The position numbers and the translations under genes are program-made. Positions 10,133 through 19,443 of a stretch of DNA of 64,000 nucleotides are shown piece by piece; the first letter of the stretch is position 1; each line of letters opens with the position of its first letter. This DNA comes from an uncultured Bryobacterales bacterium (GTDB taxonomy: Bacteria > Acidobacteriota > Terriglobia > Bryobacterales > UBA6623): contig CATOTH010000010.1 in assembly GCA_951813065.1 (NCBI GenBank), positions 62,001 to 126,000 of the forward strand, read 5' to 3'. The notes under the pieces were generated by a model, which saw only the letters and a program-made list of their open reading frames with translations, did no database searches and was not told the DNA's origin.

Positions 10133-10425
10133 TAACTGGAAGGAAGATGACGACGGCTGTTTGGACCACTGAGCCCGCTGTCACCTGACCAATCGGAGTT
10201 ACTTGGGAAAAGGACCCCAGCAGTGAAGTCGTTGATCAGGATTGGCCTGACGTAGGGTCCGCCGGTGTTGCCCGTCGTTTCAGATTTGCGAATCCATTGG
10301 AGATCTCAGCTACCGTGATCGCCAACAGGAGGAAGAGCTGACGTGAGTTCGCCAACAGGAGATGCACGAGATGACAGTGAGATCAGAGACGATTCTGCAA
10401 AAAGAACTTGTCGAGAATCTCAGTT
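10133..10425. other. intergenic between hipA and DUF2442
   Basis: Part of the duplicated unit: 10215-10285 matches 5647-5711. About 100 bases at 10300-10405 are present only in this copy. No gene recognised. Confidence 0.4.
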
Positions 10426-10737
10426 TCAGGAACCGATTCTTACTGGTGGAACCGCGTGCCATTGCTTGGCCCGTTCACGGAAGGCTTCCTCGTAAACTGG
10501 CCAGTCGTGGAGTGTCGCTGGATCGAAGTCAGCTCCGTTCGGCCACACAAGCGTGTGAACTTCAGGATCTACCTTCACCTTGTCGAACAAAGAGCGATCT
10601 AGTAGGGGGCCGTAAATCTCGCCCTCCATCAGGGGCCGAAAGTCTATTCTCCGCTGCGTGCCATCAGCAAATTCCACCTCAAGCGTGTAATCTCCGACAA
10701 TCCGCACTTCCGTGACGCGATGAATTGCGTGTCTCAT
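10426..10737 (-). CDS. DUF2442 protein, putative antitoxin-like partner of DUF4160
   Basis: A 103-residue protein (MRHAIHRVTEVRIVGDYTLEVEFADG...), with the compact beta-rich DUF2442 pattern ending in HTLVWPNGADFDPATLHDWP. DUF2442 genes are typically found next to DUF4160 genes and the pair is widely treated as toxin-antitoxin-like, but a toxic activity is not established as far as I know. It lies 4 bases downstream of the DUF4160 gene, so the two form an operon. A truncated relative lies at 5709-5888. Confidence 0.85.
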   Translation of the reverse strand: MRHAIHRVTEVRIVGDYTLEVEFADGTQRRIDFRPLMEGEIYGPLLDRSLFDKVKVDPEVHTLVWPNGADFDPATLHDWPVYEEAFRERAKQWHAVPPVRIGS

Positions 10738-10741
10738 TGCA

Positions 10742-11011
10742 TTACCTCAGCGGCTCGATAGGCTTCGGAGAGCGTCCTTCCTGCAATGTACTCCAATCAT
10801 CCTTCAATTCAGCGTGATGCAGTTCCGCCCATGCTTCGACCAATCGGCGCTGCCTTCTGGGTAGGCCCCCCGCGAGCAGCTCGATCGGATCGATCGCGAA
10901 TATTCCGACCTCGTCCTGATAGTAAGCGTGGAAGTGCGGCGTATGGTGCGGACCCCCAACCTCCACGAACATGCGGATGACGATGCCAAAGAACCGACTG
11001 ATCTCTGGCAC
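10742..11011 (-). CDS. DUF4160 protein
   Basis: An 89-residue protein with a GTG start (MPEISRFFGIVIRMF). It shows the family hallmark of a histidine-rich loop (GGPHHTPHFHAYYQDE) followed by a basic helix and the segment VEAWAELHHAEL. DUF4160 proteins are small and almost always paired with DUF2442; they are presumed toxin-antitoxin-like. It is the first gene of a two-gene minus-strand operon with the DUF2442 gene directly downstream. Confidence 0.88.
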   Translation of the reverse strand: MPEISRFFGIVIRMFVEVGGPHHTPHFHAYYQDEVGIFAIDPIELLAGGLPRRQRRLVEAWAELHHAELKDDWSTLQEGRSPKPIEPLR

Positions 11012-11321
11012 AGTTGCATTCTACCGACAAGGGCGCCTGGCCGCTCGGTGACGGCATTCTCAGTTCAAGGCGGATCTGGAGGGCTTCCATCTCCTCGGTG
11101 GTGAATGCCACGTCGACGCCTCTGAGATAAGCGAGAAGGTCGTACTGGAGAGCAGGGCAGGTACTTGGCTACGACCATTGCCCTCCGCGAGACCCGAGAC
11201 CGGGGCCCCATAGAGGGCGATGCAATTCTTTGAGTGCCCTAGCGCAAATCAAGCTACATTTGTTGGATACTTCATCGCGGAGGCACCCTCAGGCTTGCGA
11301 GCCAACTTGTCCGTCGGACCC
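11012..11321. other. intergenic between mcrC and DUF4160
   Basis: About 310 bases at the downstream end of mcrBC. No gene recognised; it should hold the DUF4160 promoter and perhaps an mcr terminator. Confidence 0.4.
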
Positions 11322-12566
11322 TCATTGGCTTGGATCACCCACGATTTGTCGAAGGATGGTTCGGACCGAATCAGGTTTGCCGATATCAACCGTTGCTATG
11401 TCGAAGATGGTTGATGTCGTGGCGATGCTCCAACTCCGGCAGATTCCTGGTGAGCCTAAGTGCTCGTGCCAGGGATAGACGAGCACAAGACGCCGAGCCT
11501 CGTAAGCACGCGCATACGCCAGCATCTGGTACACGTCGGCTTGGTCCACGCCGAGGTTCGGTTCGTCGGGATTGAGGTCCTTCCACTTCGTGTCGATGAC
11601 GATGTCGCCATCCACTACGATGTCCGGCCGCAAGGCGAACAGACGGCGTTGCTCCTCAACCAGCGCATAGCGGCCTGAGTCTTGAAGCCGGACGGATCTC
11701 GGAGCCAAGGCGACCTTCATCCTCCGCCCAATGAATTCTTCAAAGAGGTCGTTCATTGGGAACAACAGTGCAATGCCCTCGGTCGTACCTGAGGTTGTAC
11801 TCTGCCAATCTCCTGCCAGGAAACGGCACGCTAGTTCGTGAAGTCGATGGTACGCGCTATTAGTTCGGTCAAGACGCACCCGTTCCCTCATCGGATTCGA
11901 ACTGTCGCCGACGAATTCGAATCTAGCAGCGAGTTCGGCTAGCTTGCGCGCGTTCGCCGCGGAGCGGGTGGTCGATGCAAGTCGCACCACGGCTGCCTTG
12001 AGCACGCGGTTCAAAGGCGTATCTACCGATAGTTCGTCGAAGCTGCAAGCCAGTCGATCAGCGCGGAACGAGTGGCGAGCGAGTTGGCGCCGGATATCAA
12101 GCTTGCCACGCAGCAATGGCAAATCGTCTTCTCGGAGGCGGTAACGATGCGGCAGTCCGCGCCGCACTGCGGCGAACAGGGTATCTGCGAACAAGCGTAC
12201 GAGGATTTCAAGCAGATTCTTCCGCTGGGTCGTCAGCAATGCAGCTTCGCTGTCAGCGACTGGGATCCCCCACGCGACTGCGAGCATGTGCACCAGTGCC
12301 CGACGGACTGCATCGTCCCCTTTGTTGCCAATCTTGGGAAGTATTTCGACACTTGAGCCTGGCACGTTCAGAACGCCCACAACTTGTCCAGCTCGCAGAC
12401 TTGGTAAGGCAGTCCGAGCCAGAACCGGTTGCGGCACACGTAGTCGCCGAGTTGCACTCTCAGCCAGCACATGAAGCCGTCCGGCCACGGTAGGCGACAC
12501 CCCGTCTCTTCCGATCAGCAGATCGCCCCACTCGCGTATAGTCGCTGTCTCTGTCTTGGCAATCAC
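11322..12566 (-). CDS. mcrC: McrC, nuclease subunit of McrBC-type restriction system
   Basis: A 414-residue protein with the usual McrC layout: a helical/beta N-terminal part (LRAGQVVGVLNVPGSSVEILPKIG) and a C-terminal PD-(D/E)XK nuclease core, seen as RPDIVVDGDIVIDTKWK (D...DTK) at about 317-333. McrC cuts DNA when bound to the McrB GTPase, which recognises modified cytosine-containing DNA. The start overlaps the mcrB stop by ATGA. The C-terminal 60 or so residues after LVYPWHEH are less typical. The gene is intact. Confidence 0.9.
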   Translation of the reverse strand: MIAKTETATIREWGDLLIGRDGVSPTVAGRLHVLAESATRRLRVPQPVLARTALPSLRAGQVVGVLNVPGSSVEILPKIGNKGDDAVRRALVHMLAVAWGIPVADSEAALLTTQRKNLLEILVRLFADTLFAAVRRGLPHRYRLREDDLPLLRGKLDIRRQLARHSFRADRLACSFDELSVDTPLNRVLKAAVVRLASTTRSAANARKLAELAARFEFVGDSSNPMRERVRLDRTNSAYHRLHELACRFLAGDWQSTTSGTTEGIALLFPMNDLFEEFIGRRMKVALAPRSVRLQDSGRYALVEEQRRLFALRPDIVVDGDIVIDTKWKDLNPDEPNLGVDQADVYQMLAYARAYEARRLVLVYPWHEHLGSPGICRSWSIATTSTIFDIATVDIGKPDSVRTILRQIVGDPSQ

Positions 12567-15232
12567 TCGCCGTCTTCGCTTCTTCTTGCCGCTCCGATCA
12601 GGTGTTCGTACGCGTCGTCAGCAAACTCCCCCAGTACAGTCCAACGGTAGCGACCTTCTTCCGTATCGGCCTCGAGGCCGGGCGGCGCGCTTAGGGCTTG
12701 TGCCTTCACGAAGTCGTCCGTTCCACCCAAGACGGCGCGCACCTTGCTCCAGTCATCGTAGAAGTACTCGGCAATGAGCGGGATGATCTTGTGGCGCATC
12801 ACGGCGTCCACGTCTTCACGCCGCCTGGTATCCATGAACCAGGCGTGCCCGATCTGGTGGTCGCGGTCTACGAAGTATTCAAGACGCCCGTTCATGGCCC
12901 GGAGAGCACGCCCCAGATCCACACCCGTTAGCTTTGCGGAATCCGTCAGCAACTCCGGCCGAGGAGGCATCTCCTCGAAGCGAAAACGGCGCCGCAGCGC
13001 CTTGTCGAGCAGAGCGATCGACCGGTCGGCGGTGTTCATCGTCCCGAGGACGTGGAGGTTCGCGGGCAGGGTAAACTGGTCACCCGAGTAAGCGAGCGTT
13101 ACAGCCACTTCGTTCTCTGCGCCTTCGCGCTTGTCCTCTTCAAGCAGAGTGATTAGTTCACCCATGACCTTGGAGATATTGGCGCGGTTGATTTCGTCGA
13201 TAACCAGAACGTGAGGACGCGCGTCGCCGATTTCGCCAACTCCATCGAGGTATGGTACGAGGCCCCCAGGATTAGCTGGCTTCATTAGGTTGATTGGACG
13301 CCACTGGAAGGAGCCGCTCTTGAACACAGAAACTGGGTCGCCATTGCGGTTACTGACATGCCAATGCCATTGGACGGGCCGCCGGTGGTGGAAGCCGTCT
13401 TGACGCCGCTCGAACTCATAGTCTCCCGTAATCTCGCCTACCGCTCGGAAGTGCCAATAGCCGTCCGATGCCACCACAAGGTCCCCCTTTCTCATCTCTG
13501 TGCGAAAGCGCAACATCGCCTGGATGTCCGTGTCATACATCGTTGCGTCTGGATTCCTTTCCTTGCGCCAGCGATCTCTGATTCGTTTCCAGTTGTCATA
13601 GCCTGGGTCCGACCAGTCAATGTCACCGCCGTACTCCAGCAACACGCAACCACTCTCGATGCATTCTCCGAATACCGCGTCGCCTTCCGGTCTTCCGCCC
13701 CAAGACTTTGGATCGCCGAGGGACATCTTGAAGATGCGGCGAGCACCGACCTTTGGGACCTTCCTTGCCCTTTCAGCAATGCGCCTTAGGACGCCTCGGA
13801 CCAACGAGACTTGCAGCCCGTTACCCTCCGCTTTGTCGTCGGAGGGACGAAACCCTTCTACGAACTCTTCATAGCCGTAGGACTGGTGAAATGTAACGAA
13901 CTCAATGCGCCCTTCATCCATCAATTTGCCGTACCGGGCTCGGAGTTCCTCTACGCCTCCTGGCGGCTTGCTTCCGTCACAGATTTCAACGCAACGTTGG
14001 ACGGTCGCATAGGTCTTGCCCGTCCCCGGCGGTCCGTACAGAATCGTGTTCAGCGCGTACCCTTGCGACTTAGGGGCCGGTGGGGGACTGCCCCTGGGAG
14101 GTTCTCTAGGTCCGACGGGGCGGCCGGGGCCGTTCTCGCGTTTCTTCATTTGATCGAGCATCTGAAATGTCTCGGCGTAAGCCTGTCGAAAGGCGTCTCC
14201 AATCTTGCCGTGGCCGTACCCGAATCCGATTGCGAGCGGGCTAGTGGGGAGTGCCGTGTCGGTCTTGTTCAGCCACAGGACATGCAACCTTGCGTCATCT
14301 GCAAACTTCTGTGCATAGTCGTTGCGGTACACCACGCCGATACCATGCCCCGTATTGGTGTAACGAACGAGCAGGATGTCACCCGATTGAGGTTTGTCTA
14401 GGTGATACCGCCGTTGGCTGGCGTCTGGCTCATAGTCGCTCCAACTCCCTTCCCCAGGTCCGCCCGTATAGGCCCAGTTGTTCGAGGAGAAATCCTCCCA
14501 CATGTCCCTGTGATCGTTGTAGACGTTTGAACTTATTTGGAAGCACCGGTCTGGGTTCACCATCAATGGGTTGCTGGTCTTGCTGGACTCGTAGGCGAAA
14601 AGGCCGATCTCGTAGGGCCTACAACCGGGAAATGCCTCTCGAATCTTCATGAGGTCGTTCTGGTAAGCTTCCCACTTCACAGCCTTGGCCGGACTCGGGT
14701 TGGTGATCCCAAGGGAAAGAATCGCGTCATCATACGGCAAGAATTCGTGGGCGTTAACGAGGCATAGGGTCTGCGTGAGCTTCCTTATGGCTACGTAATC
14801 GATTTGAAGGGCCGAGTTGAAGTCTGCGGCTTGAACGGAATCGACTCCGTCGACGGCGCTGCGGAACAGGCGCCACAGGACTTCTGGGTTGCCCTGACCG
14901 CTGTTGTTGAACAACGCGGCGTTCGGTTGAGACTGCGGGAAGATAAACTGCTCGTCCGCGCCCAGATCGAACGGGCAAGCTACTCCGAACACTTCCTCGA
15001 TGCCCTTGTAGACGCGCGTCCGCCCCGGTTGGAACCGGGCGAGCGACCCGACGCAGCAGATGAACGAGAAGGGATCAATGTGCTCATCCCCGAATCTCAA
15101 GAGGGCTGGTTCGCTGCCGTCCTCTTTCCATGGAACCTGCCGGGCGCGATCGGCTAGGAATTCCTCGCCGCCATCCGCAATCTTGTGTGACAGTTCCCTA
15201 AACCACGGCACCCAGCTATAGATTTCCTTCAT
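12563..15232 (-). CDS. mcrB: McrB-like AAA+ GTPase with probable EVE/PUA-like insertion
   Basis: An 889-residue protein from ATG 15232; a TTG 18 bases upstream is less likely. The N-terminal 380 or so residues are an unrecognised specificity region. The AAA+ core follows: GPPGTGKTYAT (Walker A, about 399-409), FHQSYGYEEFVEGFRP (a McrB hallmark), DEINRANISKVMGEL (Walker B and the conserved N-R loop), and GTMNTADRSIALLDKALRRRF (sensor and arginine finger). Between the FHQSYGYE segment and Walker B, about residues 490-615 carry an insertion (LGDPKSWGG...WHFRAVGEI) that resembles EVE/PUA-like modified-base readers often found in this family. It forms an operon with mcrC and presumably senses modified invading DNA. 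Confidence 0.88.
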   Translation of the reverse strand: MKEIYSWVPWFRELSHKIADGGEEFLADRARQVPWKEDGSEPALLRFGDEHIDPFSFICCVGSLARFQPGRTRVYKGIEEVFGVACPFDLGADEQFIFPQSQPNAALFNNSGQGNPEVLWRLFRSAVDGVDSVQAADFNSALQIDYVAIRKLTQTLCLVNAHEFLPYDDAILSLGITNPSPAKAVKWEAYQNDLMKIREAFPGCRPYEIGLFAYESSKTSNPLMVNPDRCFQISSNVYNDHRDMWEDFSSNNWAYTGGPGEGSWSDYEPDASQRRYHLDKPQSGDILLVRYTNTGHGIGVVYRNDYAQKFADDARLHVLWLNKTDTALPTSPLAIGFGYGHGKIGDAFRQAYAETFQMLDQMKKRENGPGRPVGPREPPRGSPPPAPKSQGYALNTILYGPPGTGKTYATVQRCVEICDGSKPPGGVEELRARYGKLMDEGRIEFVTFHQSYGYEEFVEGFRPSDDKAEGNGLQVSLVRGVLRRIAERARKVPKVGARRIFKMSLGDPKSWGGRPEGDAVFGECIESGCVLLEYGGDIDWSDPGYDNWKRIRDRWRKERNPDATMYDTDIQAMLRFRTEMRKGDLVVASDGYWHFRAVGEITGDYEFERRQDGFHHRRPVQWHWHVSNRNGDPVSVFKSGSFQWRPINLMKPANPGGLVPYLDGVGEIGDARPHVLVIDEINRANISKVMGELITLLEEDKREGAENEVAVTLAYSGDQFTLPANLHVLGTMNTADRSIALLDKALRRRFRFEEMPPRPELLTDSAKLTGVDLGRALRAMNGRLEYFVDRDHQIGHAWFMDTRRREDVDAVMRHKIIPLIAEYFYDDWSKVRAVLGGTDDFVKAQALSAPPGLEADTEEGRYRWTVLGEFADDAYEHLIGAARRSEDGE

Positions 15233-15646
15233 AGTTTGCTCAGCCCCCAAGCGGCCGAGATTGCGCCGCTCCTAGGGTGTAGCCTTTCGCGGATCGAACT
15301 CCTCCGATGTTACCTCTCGTCTAGGTGGTGGTTGGTCTCCGCCAGACATGCGGAAAACACGTAGCGGTGCGGAAGACATCTGCGGGGGTTAGCGCGTGGA
15401 AGCCGTGAATCGGCTTGACCCCGTCCCGCATCGTGGCGGGGACTCAGCGGACCTATCTGGAGCCGAAGCGATATCAATCGCAAGTAGCATACCATTCGGT
15501 AGACTTCGTAGTATCACCTCGTGCTGATCGCCCTGCTTGTGCCGAACGCTAGGACTTGACGCTAAATCCATTCGTGTCCCAATAGGGCGCGTTGAGTGGT
15601 AGACATCGCAGGCTGTCCCGCGGGGACGCGATCCATTTTAGATGTA
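15233..15646. other. intergenic between mcrB and the GIY-YIG gene
   Basis: About 410 bases. A GC-rich imperfect hairpin is visible near 15420-15448 (GTCCCGC...GCGGGGAC), which could be a terminator or attenuator, but no T-run follows. No gene recognised. Confidence 0.35.
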
Positions 15647-16573
15647 TCAGCCCTTGATCAGAACGTCGGTCAGTTGCTTCGCCTTCCTCAATCGCGCAAA
15701 CGAGGTGTAGCGCGGTCCTTGCATAGCTCCTGGTGTGGCATCGCCGTACGGTATTGGGCCGATCGCCTTGGCTCCCTCGGAGAATACGATCTTGTACTTG
15801 CCTCCTTCTCCATAGGGCTCGATGCGGGCAACCGGCGCGTAGTGCGTGATCGCAGATGTTGGCAGCGTCTGATACGCGGCGACGTACTTGATTCTCTCGA
15901 TCATGCCGCCGGAGATGCGGATCGCATACCAGCAATCTTCCCCAAGGAAGACACGCTCGAAGCCTTCCTTCTGGGCCGGGACGATGATCGTGTCAGGCTT
16001 CTTGCTCTTCGATGCTCCGCTCGCTGAAGGATCGATCGCGACCGGTACCGCGACTGCTTTTGGGATTTCGAATGCTCTCAGACCCACGAGCGGAAGGATT
16101 TGGAGGATTTCTTTCAGGAAGGCTTGAGTGTCGGCTCTTTCGGCTTCGCTGAGGGCGGGCTCTTGCGGGACATTGCCGTTGTCCAAGTAACAGCGATTTG
16201 CATCAACTGCTTGCTTGACAAGAGCATATTCCAACCAAGTCACATGCGCCCGGTTCAGCCCGCCGCTGGTCGAGACGAATACCGCTGCCCAATCCCAGAA
16301 ATCCTTGTTCTTGTAATGCGAGTCGATGCGCCCACGCACACCATCAGCCTGTCCGACATATAGAGTTGGCAGGTCATCATTCTCATTGCGGTAGCCGACA
16401 AGGACATAGATCCCGGTTCGCTGCATTTCTGCACGCTTCTGAACTGCTGGCCAGTTCGCCCGTGGAAAGACAAGCCCGAGACCTGTCCAGTTCATACGAT
16501 CGATCAAGCGAATACCTTCAGGATTGCCGTCAGGCACGAAGATGCGGATGGTAAATGGATCGGCCACTGTCAC
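15647..16573 (-). CDS. GIY-YIG nuclease family protein
   Basis: A 308-residue protein. The GIY-YIG core is clear: TGIYVLVGYRNENDDLPTLYVGQ (GIY at about 54, YVGQ at about 72), then GVRGRIDSHYKNKDFW (catalytic-type arginine) and WLEYALVKQA (metal-binding glutamate). A second domain from about residue 195 onward (IIVPAQKEGFERVFLGEDCWYAIR...) has no firm assignment; an EVE/PUA-like reader is one possibility. The role is likely DNA cleavage in defence, suggested by the mcrBC neighbours, which lie 0.4 kb downstream on the same strand. The start ATG fits the family N-terminus (TIRIFVPDGNPEGIRLIDRMNWTG). Confidence 0.8.
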   Translation of the reverse strand: MTVADPFTIRIFVPDGNPEGIRLIDRMNWTGLGLVFPRANWPAVQKRAEMQRTGIYVLVGYRNENDDLPTLYVGQADGVRGRIDSHYKNKDFWDWAAVFVSTSGGLNRAHVTWLEYALVKQAVDANRCYLDNGNVPQEPALSEAERADTQAFLKEILQILPLVGLRAFEIPKAVAVPVAIDPSASGASKSKKPDTIIVPAQKEGFERVFLGEDCWYAIRISGGMIERIKYVAAYQTLPTSAITHYAPVARIEPYGEGGKYKIVFSEGAKAIGPIPYGDATPGAMQGPRYTSFARLRKAKQLTDVLIKG

Positions 16574-17386
16574 CTCGAACCGGGATTTGCAGTTCCGCCA
16601 CTATATTAGCCGCCGTGGGGAGCCAGATCGTTCGACGGTGGGAACTGAGACCTCCGGCTTCGAACGCGCTATGACTGCAGTACGGCTTTGGCTCCAATTT
16701 CGATTTGCGGCTTCGCACTAGCTCATCCACGGCCAGGGATCATCACTGCCAATTACCAAGTTAGTGTCTGGAAGCCGTCAAGCCAGTACTGGGCCGTTGC
16801 AATTGTGATCTAGGGGGGGCAGCTGCAGATCGCCTATGGCGCGCAATCGGGTCGGCCTAGCCGGATTTCACGAATCAGTTCGCGAACGCCTCTGAGCCCT
16901 TGTTCAGCTCCGGCGTCTGGCCCCAGCTTCAGAGCCCTTGGCAATCCGCTCACGTTCGTCAGGTTTCATGGATTGGCTCGGTGGCGTTACCGTTCTGCCC
17001 CACCTCCCTGCATCAATGCCGCAATCGAACAGCCAGAACACGGGAAACGCTCCCAGGTCTGGCCTTGTCTAGGGGTCGCGGCAGCCACGCCACTCAAATT
17101 CACGGCCAGCTGGAGCGCCTCCGGGCCCAACGGGTGCAACAAACCCGCTCCGGAAGAGGTGGACGCAGGTAAGGACACGCGAATCAATAAGTGATCAATT
17201 ACTGTCGAGGACATCGTTCAGGGTAGAAGCACCATGAAGAAACAGGTAGGCAAGCCTAAGCGATCGCGAGGCCGACCGCGAACCTCCGACCCGCCAGAAT
17301 AAGCGGACCCAACACGCTACAATATCGTTCCGCTTCCCGCAAAGCATGACTCTAGTCCCGCCAACCAGGCCACGCATAGACTACTG
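16574..17386. other. long intergenic region before the helicase/DndD operon
   Basis: About 810 bases separating divergent defence genes. It should contain both promoters. A 22-codon open frame at 17234-17302 encodes a basic peptide with an AT-hook-like RGRPRT, which may be a remnant of a DNA-binding gene; no other gene or repeat was recognised. Confidence 0.4.
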
Positions 17387-19441
17387 ATGCCTCACTCAAA
17401 TCTGGAGTCTCTGGACGGATATCCGGCTCCTCCTGAACGCCCGTCCCCTCGCGTAGCGGAGTTCCATCTGCTGAGCATTCAGGATGCACTGAACGCAATC
17501 CATGAAGGTCTCATGCCACCCAATGGCTGCTTGGTCTGGCCCGCGGGACTTGATCGGGCTAATCTCGAGGAACTGCCCCTCCGGGTTCGAACATGGAACT
17601 GCCTTCAGAGCGCACGTCTTCTTAGGGGGATCAACCCCCTCACCGTCCGAGAGCTTCTCGCGCTGCCGCATTTCGGGCGCAGGTCACTGGAAGACCTGCT
17701 GCTTGAAACCGAACAATTCCTCGAAAGCTGCATCCGCGATGAAGGCGCTGGTTTCTCCTCAGACGCAGAGCTATCGCAGACAGGGGACTCCTCTTCCGCC
17801 GAGGTGGGTTTGCCCGCCCCGACTCGTCAAGGCACACTATCCTCGCTCCCGCGCATAGATCAGGAGGGTGCCATTCCGGCCATTCCAGTGGCCTTGCCCC
17901 AATCTCCCTGGGGGCGCGCTGGAGAACTGCTTGCACCGCTACTCGCGGCGATGGGTGAACTGCACGGAACCCGCACGCTTGCTGATGCACTCAGTCCCGA
18001 ATGTATGTTTCTGGCGTCTAGAATGGGCATCGCATCTGAGCTCGCGGATGTCAGTATCGACTCCATCATCGGCAATACCTCTGGACTTGCAGCCACGATA
18101 GTCGACCGATTGGAAAAGGAAATCGAGGACTCAACAGCAGATGAACAGATCATCATTGAGAGCCGACTTCTCGGCGTGCCGCCGCAGACTCTCGAAGAAG
18201 TCGGAACGACGCTCGGAGTTACCCGAGAGCGCGTTCGCCAGATTCAGGTCAAGTTGGAACGGAGACTGGAGACCGCATTTGGAAATGAGTTTTCCGTTCT
18301 CTCGGCAGTGCTGAAAGACAAGTTGGACCACCTGGTTCCAGAGAACGAAATGCAGTCTCAACTTGAAGGCTTATTACCAGACAAACAAGGGGGCGCCCGT
18401 GACCATCTTCTCAACAAGCTAATCGCAAGCCTGGGATTCACACTCGAAGATGGCTTTTTCTTCGACGAGGAAGCTAAGCGAGTCGCTCATGAGATTCGGC
18501 TGGCCGCTAACAGAATCGCTGACGATGCCGGTCTTGTGGATGAGGAGACCCTCATTGAATGTCTGCCTAGGGAGAGCTGGCATTCGTTCTGGCCATGGTT
18601 CCGCAAGCATTGCAAGCTCTCAGACCTTCACGGATCAACTGCGATTCGCAACACCGCTAAGGCGCGGTTGAAGGCGGCCGTGATTGCAATCGGGCGCCCT
18701 GCTAGCCGAGAGGAAATCGCAGCCCTCTCCGGAATAGAGGAAGGTAGGGTAGGGGGGCAACTATCCAACATCCCCAGCATCGTCAGGGCGGACAAGGATC
18801 GCTGGGGGCTTGAGGACTGGATTGATGACGTGTACGAAGGAATTGTGGCAGAGATCATACAGAGGATCACCGAAGACGGTGGCGTTACTACGACTGAGCG
18901 GATCTTGCGGGAGTTGCCGGAACAGTTCGGCGTCAGCGCTGTCAGTGTACGTGCCTACATGCAAACGCCGAAGTTCAAAGTCCAAGACGGATGCATCAGC
19001 CTTGCCAGCCCGTCCTCCGTCCGCCTACGGCATCTTGATGACGTCATTGACGGACGAGATCCGAACGGCGCACCCTACTGGACATTCATCGTCGAAGAAC
19101 GGTACTTCGACGGTTACAGTCTGACAGGTGTTCCCCCGGAGTTCGCCAAGGAACTCGGCTGCGAGCCTGATGACAGCGCGGTCGTCCGAATTGCGGATCC
19201 AGCTGGCTGTCGCGATCTCTCGATTCGGTGGCTGCTCTCATCGCCTTCAGGGGCGACGCTTGGATACGTGTCAGACCCGCTCAAGAAACTCGGACTTCGG
19301 TCTGGCCAGAGTGCCAGGGTCACGATCAAGGGACATGCGTTGGTGGACGTCAGCGCACAGGACAGCGGCTTGCAAGAATCGACAACCAGTCAAGCTGATG
19401 CCATACTCGCACGGATGAAGAACCGGCGACGGGCCCTGTAG
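17387..19441 (+). CDS. RNAP alpha-CTD / sigma region 4-like DNA-binding protein
   Basis: A 684-residue protein and the first gene of a tight five-gene operon. Residues about 70-115 (RTWNCLQSARLL... LTVRELLALPHFGRRSLEDL) resemble the helix-hairpin-helix of the RNA polymerase alpha C-terminal domain. Residues about 262-300 (TLEEVGTTLGVTRERVRQI) are a textbook sigma-70 region 4 helix-turn-helix. The remaining 380 residues are helical then beta-rich and unrecognised. It has no sigma region 2, so it should not be a working sigma factor. It could be an operon regulator or a DNA-binding component of the defence machinery. The helicase gene starts 2 bases after its stop, which ties their functions together. 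Confidence 0.7.
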   Translation: MPHSNLESLDGYPAPPERPSPRVAEFHLLSIQDALNAIHEGLMPPNGCLVWPAGLDRANLEELPLRVRTWNCLQSARLLRGINPLTVRELLALPHFGRRSLEDLLLETEQFLESCIRDEGAGFSSDAELSQTGDSSSAEVGLPAPTRQGTLSSLPRIDQEGAIPAIPVALPQSPWGRAGELLAPLLAAMGELHGTRTLADALSPECMFLASRMGIASELADVSIDSIIGNTSGLAATIVDRLEKEIEDSTADEQIIIESRLLGVPPQTLEEVGTTLGVTRERVRQIQVKLERRLETAFGNEFSVLSAVLKDKLDHLVPENEMQSQLEGLLPDKQGGARDHLLNKLIASLGFTLEDGFFFDEEAKRVAHEIRLAANRIADDAGLVDEETLIECLPRESWHSFWPWFRKHCKLSDLHGSTAIRNTAKARLKAAVIAIGRPASREEIAALSGIEEGRVGGQLSNIPSIVRADKDRWGLEDWIDDVYEGIVAEIIQRITEDGGVTTTERILRELPEQFGVSAVSVRAYMQTPKFKVQDGCISLASPSSVRLRHLDDVIDGRDPNGAPYWTFIVEERYFDGYSLTGVPPEFAKELGCEPDDSAVVRIADPAGCRDLSIRWLLSSPSGATLGYVSDPLKKLGLRSGQSARVTIKGHALVDVSAQDSGLQESTTSQADAILARMKNRRRAL

Positions 19442-19443
19442 CC

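Noticed and set aside
17234..17302. A 22-aa basic peptide with an AT-hook-like RGRPRT
   Set aside because: Too short, no clear ribosome-binding site and no homologue known to me; mentioned only as a possible remnant.
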